The notes under the pieces: model-generated
Seen by the model: the letters and a program-made list of their open reading frames with translations, nothing else
Database searches by the model: none
What the model was told of the DNA's origin: nothing
Translations under genes and position numbers: made by a program
Shown: positions 31,832 to 39,291 of the stretch, in pieces
How positions within the stretch are numbered: the stretch's first letter is position 1
Layout of the letters: each line of letters opens with the position of its first letter
NCBI GenBank assembly: GCA_001797675.1
Contig: MGQB01000012.1
Span: forward strand, 1-44,379
Source: Deltaproteobacteria bacterium RBG_13_43_22
GTDB taxonomy: Bacteria; Desulfobacterota; RBG-13-43-22
DNA: 44,379 nt
Direction of reading: 5' to 3'

Positions 31832-32907
31832 GTCAGGAAGTGTACCAACAGTTACTTGAAGTCATGAAAAAACGCGGAGGCAGGTATGCCGGCATGGACA
31901 TCCCCGAGTTCTTCAAGATGGTGGAAGCGATGTTTACCCCTCAAGAGGCTGAAGTGAACAACGCCATGCCCAGAAACCCGGTAACGGCCAAAGATCTGGC
32001 CGGGCAAATGGGAAGGGATGAATCTGAAATCGAAGCCATCCTGGAAGCGATGGCCGATAAAGGGCTTTGTATGGCCTTAACGGTGGATCAAACCAAATTT
32101 TACCAGGGGGCGAGATTTATGCCCGGTATCCTGGAATATCAATTCATGCCCGGAAGGATGACCGAGAGGGATAGGAAAATTGCCAGACTGATCCATGCTT
32201 ATGAAAGAGCCTATGACCAGAAAACCGATCCCAGCAAGACGACTTTTCCCACTACCAGGGTCATCACCGTGGATGCCGTAGTGAAGGCCGGGAATCAAGT
32301 CCACACCTATGACCAGGTGCAGACTTTTATCGACAAATACGAACCTATCGCAGTTGGCACCTGTTTCTGTCGTCATGCGGCTGTTTTGCGGGATGAAGAC
32401 ACCCATGGGATGCCCAATGACGTATGCATGATGTTCGGTAATGGTGCCCAATTTGCTGTTGAAAGATTGGGGGCCCGGAAGGTGACCAAGCAGGAGGCCC
32501 TGGAGGTTCTGAAACGGTCGGAAGAGGCCGGTTTGATCCATATGAGTCAAAATACGGCGGAAGATATCGGTTTCCTCTGCAATTGTGATCGCTGGCATTG
32601 TACCACCGTCAAGGATGTTCTGACCAAACCCAAACCCGGTTTGTTTTTCAACTCGGGTTTTGAACCCGCCTTTGATCCCGATCTTTGTACGGCCTGCGGC
32701 ACCTGTATCGATCGCTGTCCCCCGGAGGCCTTGACCCTGGGAGACCAGGATATTCCGGTTGTCAATCTGGACCGCTGTTTCGGCTGTGCTGTATGCGCCA
32801 CCGGCTGCCCGACGGAAGCCATAGCCATGGTCAATAAACCCGGTTTCCCCGAGCCTCCAAAAGATGGAAAGGCCCTGCGGGAGGCCATCAAAGCCAGCGT
32901 GGCCTGA
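31828..32907 (+). CDS. Winged-helix and 2[4Fe-4S] ferredoxin-domain protein
   Basis: Cytoplasmic iron-sulfur protein of 359 residues. Residues 45-80 (NPVTAKDLAGQMGRDESEIEAILEAMADKGL) form a winged helix. The middle has extra cysteines (GTCFCRHAAVL, NDVCMMFG, CNCDRWHC) that could hold another cluster. The C-terminus carries two ferredoxin motifs, CTACGTCIDRCP and CFGCAVCATGCP. Similar proteins are frequent in Desulfobacterota beside flavin-dependent reductases. It probably passes electrons within this gene cluster. AAGGAGA precedes the ATG, and the gene overlaps the tetR stop by four bases. Confidence 0.88.
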   Translation: MSQEVYQQLLEVMKKRGGRYAGMDIPEFFKMVEAMFTPQEAEVNNAMPRNPVTAKDLAGQMGRDESEIEAILEAMADKGLCMALTVDQTKFYQGARFMPGILEYQFMPGRMTERDRKIARLIHAYERAYDQKTDPSKTTFPTTRVITVDAVVKAGNQVHTYDQVQTFIDKYEPIAVGTCFCRHAAVLRDEDTHGMPNDVCMMFGNGAQFAVERLGARKVTKQEALEVLKRSEEAGLIHMSQNTAEDIGFLCNCDRWHCTTVKDVLTKPKPGLFFNSGFEPAFDPDLCTACGTCIDRCPPEALTLGDQDIPVVNLDRCFGCAVCATGCPTEAIAMVNKPGFPEPPKDGKALREAIKASVA

Positions 32908-32983
32908 TGTTAATGAACCCCTGGTATCTCTTTAGCGGTATCGATATTCATTAAAGGTCCACAATAAACCGGAAGGCAAGGCG

Positions 32984-34423
32984 ATGGAGCAACCAAAAGA
33001 CGGATTGATTCTGTTTTGTAAAAAGGATTGTGCCACCTGCACGATGATAGTGCCGGTCATGAAAAAACTTTCGGCAGGCAACCAGGCGCTTACCATCTTT
33101 ACTCAGGATGACCCCGGGTTTCCGGAAGGGTTGTCCGGTGTGATTGATGATACCTCACTGGAACAATCCTACCATTTCCAGATTGAAACGGTCCCTACGC
33201 TGATTCGCCTGGAAAACGGCCAAGAGATTGGGCGAACCGTTGGTTGGGACCGGGAGGAATGGCGGACCATGACCGGGATCAAAAGCCTGGGGGAAGGCCT
33301 GCCTCCCTTTCGTCCGGGTTGCGGTGCCAAGAATGTTGAACCTGGAATCGTGGAGGAACTGGCCGTCCGCTTTGGTGGGATTCATCTGGCTTCCCGGCGC
33401 ATAGCATCGCCACCTTTGGAAGACGAGATGGAAACCTGTTTTGCCCATGGATGGACAGACGGGTTGCCGGTGGTGCCTCCCACCGAGGTCCGTGTGGTAC
33501 GCATGCTGGAAGGAACCACCAGATCTCCGGACGAAGGAGTGGGAATCATTCCACCAAACCAGATGGCCTGTACCGTGGAGAAAGCGGCCATCAATGCCGT
33601 CATGGCCGGCTGCAAACCGGAATACCTGCCGGTTGTCCTGGCGGCCGTTGAAGCCGCCTGTCTGGATGAGTTTTGTTTGCACGGTCTCCTGGCCACCACT
33701 TATTTTTCCGGCCCGGTGGTCATCGTCAACGGCCCTGTGGTTAAGGCCATCGGAATGAATTCGGGGGGCAACGCCCTGGGTCAGGGGAACCGGGCCAATG
33801 CCACCATCGGACGGGCCCTCCAGCTAATCGTCAGAAATGTGGGAGGAGGAAGGCCGGGAGAAATCGACCGAGCCGCCCTGGGCAATCCCGGGAAGTATAC
33901 CTTTTGTTTTGCCGAGGACGAACCGGGTTCCCCCTGGGAGCCCCTTTCTGTGGAACGGGGGTTTCCGGAAGAGACTTCCACGGTAACCCTTTTTGCCGGA
34001 GACGGGGTTCAGGCCGTGGTGGACCAGCTTTCCAGGACCCCCGAATCCTTGGCCCGATCCTTTGCCTTGTGCCTGCGATCCGTGGCCCATCCCAAGATCC
34101 CCATGGCCGCCGATGCCGTTTTGGTGGTATCACCGGAACACGGCAATATCTTTCGCCAGGCCGGTTGGACCAAGGCCAGGCTGAAGGAAGAATTAGACCA
34201 CCTGCTTCACATTCCAGGCCTTGAGCTGGTGCGCGGGGCCCAAGGCATTGCCGAAGGTATACCTGAAGCCATGAAGGATATAACCTTGCCCAAATTTCGG
34301 CCCGGAGGTCTGAACCTTGTTCATGCCGGAGGTACGGCCGGAAAGTTTTCGGCCATCATCGGCGGCTGGGTCGCCAGCGGTCCAAGAGGAAGCCAACTCG
34401 TAACCAAGGAGATTCGATCATGA
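32984..34423 (+). CDS. Thioredoxin-fold domain fused to UGSC-partner domain
   Basis: A protein of 479 residues. Residues 1-100 form a thioredoxin-like domain with a CATC site (C16, C19) and the conserved VPTLIRLENG cis-proline strand. The rest is a family I know only as genomic partner of UGSC proteins: WTDGLPVVPPTEVRVVRML, PPNQMACTVEKAAINAVMAGCKPEYLPVVLAAVEAA, GNRANATIGRALQLIVRNVGGGRPGEIDRA and GNPGKYTFCFAEDE. The 4-base overlap with the selenoprotein gene and the redox-active CxxC suggest that it reduces, or works with, the Sec/Cys centre of that protein. The ATG has GGAAGG upstream. The chemistry is unknown. Confidence 0.8.
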   Translation: MEQPKDGLILFCKKDCATCTMIVPVMKKLSAGNQALTIFTQDDPGFPEGLSGVIDDTSLEQSYHFQIETVPTLIRLENGQEIGRTVGWDREEWRTMTGIKSLGEGLPPFRPGCGAKNVEPGIVEELAVRFGGIHLASRRIASPPLEDEMETCFAHGWTDGLPVVPPTEVRVVRMLEGTTRSPDEGVGIIPPNQMACTVEKAAINAVMAGCKPEYLPVVLAAVEAACLDEFCLHGLLATTYFSGPVVIVNGPVVKAIGMNSGGNALGQGNRANATIGRALQLIVRNVGGGRPGEIDRAALGNPGKYTFCFAEDEPGSPWEPLSVERGFPEETSTVTLFAGDGVQAVVDQLSRTPESLARSFALCLRSVAHPKIPMAADAVLVVSPEHGNIFRQAGWTKARLKEELDHLLHIPGLELVRGAQGIAEGIPEAMKDITLPKFRPGGLNLVHAGGTAGKFSAIIGGWVASGPRGSQLVTKEIRS

Positions 34424-34944
34424 AGCCAACAACCATCTTACTGGACCCCACGGCCGAAAAGTCGCCGGAGAGGCGGGAACGGATACAACGTCCCACGGAT
34501 CTGAAGGGGATCACCATCGGATTGCTGAACATTTCCAAACCCAGGGGAGACATCTTTTTGGACGAAGTGGAGAGGCAACTTATTGAACAAGGCCTGAATG
34601 TCAGGCGGTTTCAAAAACCGACCTTTGCCAGGGTGGCCCCGCTTGAACTTAAGCAGGAGATCAAGTCCCAATGCGAGGTGGTGATTGAAGCGCTGGCCGA
34701 TTGAGGGTCCTGTACGTCATGCAGTGTGCATGACATCGTTGACCTAGAGGGGCGGGGAGTGGCCGGCGTTTATGTGGCCTCAGCAGAATTTAAGCAGGCG
34801 GGGGAGTCTCAAGCCAGAGCCCTCGGATATGATCCGGCAGCCGTATATGTCCCTCATCCCATTCAGGATAGAACGGATGATGAAATGAGGGTCATCGCCC
34901 GGGATGCGTTGGGAGCAATATTGAGGGCAATCGGAGAAAATTAG
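34420..34944 (+). CDS. UGSC selenoprotein (in-frame UGA read as Sec)
   Basis: One gene of 174 residues interrupted by an in-frame TGA at 34702-34704. The protein reads ...CEVVIEALAD-U-GSCTSCSVHDIVDLEGRGV..., the exact UGSC signature of this selenoprotein family, with Sec95 followed by two more cysteines. Sequence on both sides of the TGA is family-like, the frame is unbroken, and a stem-loop of bacterial SECIS type starts 11 bases after the codon. The next stop is TAG 34942-34944. The start overlaps the partner gene by four bases (ATGA). It should not be annotated as two ORFs or as a pseudogene. The catalysed reaction is unknown; a thiol/selenol redox role is likely. Confidence 0.88.
34702..34734 (+). 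promoter_or_regulatory. Bacterial SECIS element
   Basis: TGA is at 34702-34704. GTCATGCA (34716-34723) and TGCATGAC (34727-34734) form a perfect stem with loop GTG, or AGTGT if the top pair opens. The loop begins 19 bases after the UGA, within the range known for bacterial SelB-bound hairpins, and offers G and U at the loop start. Confidence 0.75.
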
Positions 34945-34983
34945 GTACAAGTAACACGTTAGGTGTTTGAAAAAGAAGTTTTA

Positions 34984-35173
34984 TTCACCGCAAAGCCGCA
35001 AAGATCGCAGAGATAATTATTTTTATTCAATCCCATGAGAGGTGGGATTGAATAATACAGATCTGTCCTCCGGCCAAATAATTACCCCAAGGCAGCGGAG
35101 GTTATTGATTGCCGGCCCCTCACCGGCAATCAATAAATATTTCTTCTTTGCGTTCTCTGCGACTTTGCGGTGG
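34984..35173. repeat. Structured gap with two paired hairpins and word repeats
   Basis: The outer edges carry CACCGCAAAG on the left and CTTTGCGGTG on the right, each continued by shuffled CGCAAAGA and CGCAGAGA words. Inside, TTATTCAATCCCA pairs with TGGGATTGAATAA (35023-35055, 13 pairs, 7-base loop TGAGAGG). TTATTGATTGCCGG pairs with CCGGCAATCAATAA (35102-35136, 14 pairs, 7-base loop CCCCTCA). The loops are complementary at six of seven positions. TAATTATTT and AAATAATTA flank the first hairpin. It fills the gap between the selenoprotein and flavoprotein genes; no ORF is supported here. Confidence 0.8.
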
Positions 35174-35253
35174 GAACATTTATTTCAAAAATCTAAATTG
35201 ATACGGAGCTTGTAAAAATAAAATAAAACACAAACAAAAGAAATGGAGGCTTA

Positions 35254-36219
35254 ATGTTTAAGACGAGAATGACTGAATTATTAGGGATAGAATATCCGAT
35301 CCAATGTGGAACCATGATGTCCATCAGCAAACCCGAACTGGTTGCGGCCGTGGCCAATGCCGGTGGACTGGCCTGCCTGGCTGCTGCTATTTATCCCACA
35401 CCGGAGGAATTAATCGAGGCGATCGAGAAAACAAAAGGATTGACCAAAAAACCTTTCGGGGTAAACATTTCCCTTTTCCCATCCCTTATGCCCAAACCGC
35501 CCGAAGAAATGCTGGAAACCATTATCAAGGCCGGGGTAAAGATTCTGGAAACCGCCGGCCGGAGTCCCCAACCCTATCGGGAGGTGATTTCCAAGGCCGG
35601 GTTAATCCATATCCACAAATGCGCCCGGGTTCGGGATGCCGTCAAAGCCGACAGCATGGGGGTGGACATCGTCTCCATTGTGGGCACTGAGTGCGGGGGC
35701 CATCCCAGCATGGAAAAAGTGACTTCCCTGGTATTAATCCCCAAGGCGGCGGCTAAAATCAAGGCCCCCTTGATTGCCGGAGGCGGTTTTGGAAATGGGC
35801 GCACTTTGCTGGCCGCCCTGGCCATGGGTGCGGCAGGGGTCAACATGGGGACCCGTTTTCTGGCCACCCAGGAGTGTCCCCTCCATCCGGCGGCTAAAGC
35901 CAAGATCGTGGAGGCCGAAGAAACGGGAACCGTCCTGGTTATGGAATCCTTGATGAATCCGGCCCGGGTCCTGAGAACCCCCTGGACGGAAAAGATTATT
36001 GAAATGGAAAGCCGTAAGGCCTCTTTAGAAGAATTGGCCCCCATGATCAGTGGGAAGGTGAGTTTCAAAGGGTGGAATGATGGCGATCTGAGCGAGGGGA
36101 TTTATCCCATGGGGCAGGTGATCGGGCTCATTGACGATATTCCCACCATCGCCGACCTGATGAAACGGATTATGGGAGAGGCCATGGAGGCCAAAAAACG
36201 GCTGGACCAGATGGGTTAA
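35254..36219 (+). CDS. Nitronate monooxygenase-type flavoprotein
   Basis: FMN-dependent TIM-barrel enzyme of the 2-nitropropane dioxygenase/FabK family, 321 residues. It begins MFKTRMTELLGIEYPIQCGTM, the family start. VAAVANAGGLACLAA, KPFGVNISLF, VDIVSIVGTECGGHPS and APLIAGGGFGNGRTLLAALAMGAAGVNMGTRFLAT are the flavin-binding blocks; the histidine in GGHP is the position of the catalytic base in nitronate monooxygenases. Members also act as enoyl reductases, so activity on a CoA substrate between the flanking crotonases is possible. GGAGG at 35245-35249 sets the start. Confidence 0.9.
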   Translation: MFKTRMTELLGIEYPIQCGTMMSISKPELVAAVANAGGLACLAAAIYPTPEELIEAIEKTKGLTKKPFGVNISLFPSLMPKPPEEMLETIIKAGVKILETAGRSPQPYREVISKAGLIHIHKCARVRDAVKADSMGVDIVSIVGTECGGHPSMEKVTSLVLIPKAAAKIKAPLIAGGGFGNGRTLLAALAMGAAGVNMGTRFLATQECPLHPAAKAKIVEAEETGTVLVMESLMNPARVLRTPWTEKIIEMESRKASLEELAPMISGKVSFKGWNDGDLSEGIYPMGQVIGLIDDIPTIADLMKRIMGEAMEAKKRLDQMG

Positions 36220-36240
36220 CGGGGTCCCCTGTCATCTATT

Positions 36241-36335
36241 GAAGCTCCCTGCACTAAGGTGCAGGGAATCTTCCAGGCAAGGAAAAGGTTTATTTGTTGT
36301 AGTTCGCTCGCTAACCCACGCAGCAAGCTGCGGGG
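36241..36335. repeat. Two REP-like hairpins
   Basis: GAAGCTCCCTGCAC-TAAG-GTGCAGGGAATCTTC occupies 36241-36273 as one hairpin. CCCACGCAGC-AA-GCTGCGGGG (36315-36335) is the second, flanked by CTCGCTAAC and CTCGCTATTC. They look like two members of one repeat family placed in tandem between the flavoprotein and crotonase genes. Confidence 0.6.
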
Positions 36336-36380
36336 AATACGCTCGCTATTCCTGTTCAAAAGGAAGAAGGAGAAAGGAAT

Positions 36381-37190
36381 ATGTCTGCCCGAGTTGTTTA
36401 TTCAATTACCGATGGGGTGGCCGATGTCCGAATGAATCGCCCGGAAAAGATGAATGCCCTTGACCCGGCCATGTTTGCGGGATTAACCGAGACGGGAAAG
36501 GAACTGGCGGCCAACAAAGCCCTTCGGGCCGTGGTTCTGTCCGGGGAAGGAAAGGCCTTCAGTGCCGGTTTGGATTTTATGAGTTTTCAGGCTATGGCCG
36601 ATTCAAACGTTGAGAAATTGGGGCAAGGAATTTTCGAAGCGGACAAGGACAGCCCGGCCAATTTCGCTCAACAAGTGGCCTTTATCTGGCAGGTATTGCC
36701 GGTCCCGGTCATCGCCGCTGTGCACGGCGTAGCCTACGGCGGAGGTCTCCAGGTGGCCCTGGGTGCGGATATTCGAATTGTGGCCCCGGATGCCCGATTG
36801 TCGATCCTGGAAATCAAATGGGGTCTGGTTCCGGATATGAGCGGGACCCAGCTCCTGCGTCATCTGGTCCGCTTGGATGTGGTTAAAGAACTGACTTTTA
36901 CCGGCCGCGTCATTTCCGGAAAGGAGGCGGTCGATCTGGGTCTGGCTACCCGGGTAAGCGAAAACCCATACGAGGAGGCCATGAAATTAGCCCGGGAAAT
37001 CGCCTCCAAATCCCCCGACGCTATCAGGGCCGGGAAGAAGCTTTTAAATGCCTCCAGGCTCCTTAGTGTTGAAGAGGGGTTAAAACTCGAAGCAACGCTT
37101 CAACGATCCATTATCGGCCAACCGAACCAGGTGGAAGCCGTAAAAGCCAACCTGGAAAAGCGGGAACCTCAATTCAGTGAAGTAAGTTGA
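36381..37190 (+). CDS. Crotonase, dienoyl-CoA isomerase-like
   Basis: Enoyl-CoA hydratase/isomerase superfamily enzyme of 269 residues. MNRPEKMNALDPAMFAGL, FSAGLDFMSF and HGVAYGGGLQVALGADIRIV are the fold and oxyanion-hole blocks. In LSILEIKWGLVPDMSGTQLL a glutamate and an aspartate are eight residues apart, the spacing of the two acids in delta3,5-delta2,4-dienoyl-CoA isomerases, so an isomerase acting on a double-unsaturated acyl-CoA is more likely than a plain hydratase. GAAGGAGAAAGG precedes the ATG. It is the last gene of the cluster that begins at 30488, separated from the flavoprotein by REP-like hairpins. Confidence 0.9.
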   Translation: MSARVVYSITDGVADVRMNRPEKMNALDPAMFAGLTETGKELAANKALRAVVLSGEGKAFSAGLDFMSFQAMADSNVEKLGQGIFEADKDSPANFAQQVAFIWQVLPVPVIAAVHGVAYGGGLQVALGADIRIVAPDARLSILEIKWGLVPDMSGTQLLRHLVRLDVVKELTFTGRVISGKEAVDLGLATRVSENPYEEAMKLAREIASKSPDAIRAGKKLLNASRLLSVEEGLKLEATLQRSIIGQPNQVEAVKANLEKREPQFSEVS

Positions 37191-37440
37191 CCTCAAGATT
37201 AGAATAAAAATTTCTTATGGCGCTCCGGCCCTCCAGAAATCAAAGGACGCAATCTCTCTTTCAAAAAATAGGCTCCTTTTCATATTTATTTCTTCAAAGT
37301 CTCCCCCTCCCTTCCTGACAAACCCAATCTTTAAAAAAATATCTGCCCCAATGTTCTGCAATATTACACCGTAAGATATAAGATTCGAGCCCACTCAACT
37401 CCCCCCTTTTAGAATGCCGGAATAATTGGATATAAATAAT
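37191..37440. other. Gap before the defence island
   Basis: No gene is supported here. The sequence is A/T-rich with pyrimidine runs and marks the shift from GC-moderate metabolic genes to the accessory region. The nearest promoter and an inverted repeat follow in the next entries. Confidence 0.4.
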
Positions 37441-37469
37441 TTGTCAAAAGAATATTTATCATTTATAAT
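37441..37469 (+). promoter_or_regulatory. Promoter for the DeoR-C membrane protein gene
   Basis: TTGTCA (37441-37446), a 17-base spacer and a perfect TATAAT (37464-37469). It implies a leader of about 150 bases. Confidence 0.6.
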
Positions 37470-37569
37470 GGATTATAAAGAATCTGAGAGGGTTGGCAGA
37501 CCATTGGTTGTCCCACAACATTAAATAGTAGTCTTTGTTTGTCTTTCCGACGGGCTACTTATCTTTGAG

Positions 37570-37598
37570 AAGTTATTCTGAAAACTTTAGAATAACTT
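37570..37598. promoter_or_regulatory. Inverted repeat before the DeoR-C membrane protein gene
   Basis: AAGTTATTCT (37570-37579) and AGAATAACTT (37589-37598) are exact reverse complements with a nine-base loop, 26 bases upstream of the start. It may be an operator or an RNA hairpin controlling translation. Confidence 0.5.
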
Positions 37599-37624
37599 GT
37601 TAAACACGTGGAGGTTACCAACAA

Positions 37625-39109
37625 ATGAAACCAGATACCTACTCTGCGCATAGACGAAAAAGTTCAGACCGGGTGAAGGGTGAAAGGGTTGCTTTGTCTC
37701 TCTGGCTGAGCATTATGTGTTCTGCGATCCAATCTCACGCTGAAGGTGGCGTCCCAGCGCCATTATCTAGTTGGACAACCGTTCTTCAAGCCTTCACAGA
37801 GCATCTGGGTGCCTTACTCATTGCTATTATCGCTGCGGTACTTGCATACGTGGAACTCAAGGCGCACAGACGGACGGCGGAGAGGAGGCTAGAACACGAA
37901 GTGGAAGTTGCAGCCAAGAAGCTGGAGCTAGAGGAAAGACGTTTCCAAGCCGAGGCAGACGAACGAAAGAAACTGCAAGAGTTCCGTGAGGAAGAGTATG
38001 TACGATTTTCTCGACCCGCATCAGAGTTGGCTGAAAACATCGCTGGACTCCTGGTCAAGCACCCCGATTGGGCACACCGCGCATTAGAGGCCGCGAAACT
38101 CCTACCATATACCCACACACTGTTTGCAGATCGTTCCCAACACTTCAAACAAGAAAAACTAGAACTGGCAGCCCGATTTACGCCATACCTTTTGAATCGC
38201 TGCGAAGTCCTCGCTACCGAAGACCGCCACGTTTTCCTACTTATCGACGCTGGGACAACTTTGTACCCATTCTTTGAGATAATCGGCCAACAAACGATGA
38301 CGCGTTGGCAACGGGGTGAGGATCGGCTCAAGCGATTTCACTTGGCAACAAACAATCTGCCTGGAATTGAAAAGCTTATTGAAACGGGGCGACGCGTCCC
38401 TGGAGACAGATATTCGAAGTTGGCAATCGAAGATTGTCATCTTTTGCCAGGCATTCCGGTACCAGTGTTTGCCGCCGTAGCAGGAGAAGAAACCAATGAG
38501 GCGATCCGGCGCTTTCGAGAAAAATACCCGCATGAGATCGCTACGTTTGTCGCACTTGTTGTTGGAAACTGGGTGCGCCTTCGGCGCACAGAACCTAGGT
38601 GCCCTGTTCCAATGGCACGAGGCATTGAACACCGCGAAGTCAAACAGACTCTTTTCGACAATGCCGATGAAGTTTTCGTAGTTTCCCCGCTCGGAAAGAT
38701 CTTCGTTGAACATTCAGAAGACGAGATCAATACCGCACTTGGTTTTACTCGCGGGCTTTCCAGTCCTATGGAAATAGCCGATCCAGAAAAGGAACCATAT
38801 TCAGACGTAGGAATTGACAATGCGCAGGCGCAGAAGGTAAAGCTGGTCGCCACATCGCGCGCCAAGGGATGCTTACTAAGCCGACATAGCAACCGAGTAG
38901 AAGATGCGCTTTCAGCAGGTATTTGGGACCAATTTCCATCAGAAGAAGAGTTCGCCCACACGCCGATAGAAAAAGTTCCTCACTTGTTGTTTCCTTTCGG
39001 TCCAATGGCGAAGTCAGAATCCGATGAGCGTGAGTTGGAGTTTCCACACTATTACACGAGACAAAATCAGAACATACTGAGGATGTTCAGCGTTGATCTC
39101 AAACATTGA
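37625..39109 (+). CDS. Membrane-anchored coiled-coil protein with DeoR-C-like sensor domain
   Basis: A protein of 494 residues not matching a named family I know. A hydrophobic segment at 21-39 and a clear helix at 60-78 (HLGALLIAIIAAVLAYVEL) anchor it. Residues about 79-130 are a charged coiled coil (RRLEHEVEVAAKKLELEERR). Residues about 195-370 resemble the C-terminal sugar-phosphate-sensing domain of DeoR regulators (ISOCOT fold): VFLLIDAGTTLYPFFEIIG, FHLATNNLPGIEKLIETG and EVKQTLFDNADEVFVVSPLGKIF, with no DNA-binding head. This suggests a membrane-attached small-molecule sensor. It lies next to Mrr-like, SIR2-HerA and HNH genes, so a defence role is a reasonable inference. Ribosome site GGAGG at 37610. 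Confidence 0.7.
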   Translation: MKPDTYSAHRRKSSDRVKGERVALSLWLSIMCSAIQSHAEGGVPAPLSSWTTVLQAFTEHLGALLIAIIAAVLAYVELKAHRRTAERRLEHEVEVAAKKLELEERRFQAEADERKKLQEFREEEYVRFSRPASELAENIAGLLVKHPDWAHRALEAAKLLPYTHTLFADRSQHFKQEKLELAARFTPYLLNRCEVLATEDRHVFLLIDAGTTLYPFFEIIGQQTMTRWQRGEDRLKRFHLATNNLPGIEKLIETGRRVPGDRYSKLAIEDCHLLPGIPVPVFAAVAGEETNEAIRRFREKYPHEIATFVALVVGNWVRLRRTEPRCPVPMARGIEHREVKQTLFDNADEVFVVSPLGKIFVEHSEDEINTALGFTRGLSSPMEIADPEKEPYSDVGIDNAQAQKVKLVATSRAKGCLLSRHSNRVEDALSAGIWDQFPSEEEFAHTPIEKVPHLLFPFGPMAKSESDERELEFPHYYTRQNQNILRMFSVDLKH

Positions 39110-39291
39110 TAAGGGCGGATGAGGAGTACTCACCGGGTCTTATTTAAGATAACTGTTAGAGTCGCCATCATTAATAGTTTTGAACTATCTGACTTGCCAA
39201 CTCCTCGGACCGGATCGCCGAAACTGCTGGCTCCCGTTCATCTCGGGTCTTATGTAACGACTCTTATTAGTTGAATATTGGCATAAAGGGT

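Noticed and set aside
34726..34944. A separate 72-residue ORF after the TGA
   Set aside because: It is in frame with the upstream ORF, has no ribosome site, and continues the UGSC protein through a selenocysteine codon.
34984..35173. CRISPR array or T-box riboswitch
   Set aside because: The repeats are two unequal hairpins with shuffled edge words, not equal repeats with spacers, and no T-box or specifier loop is present.
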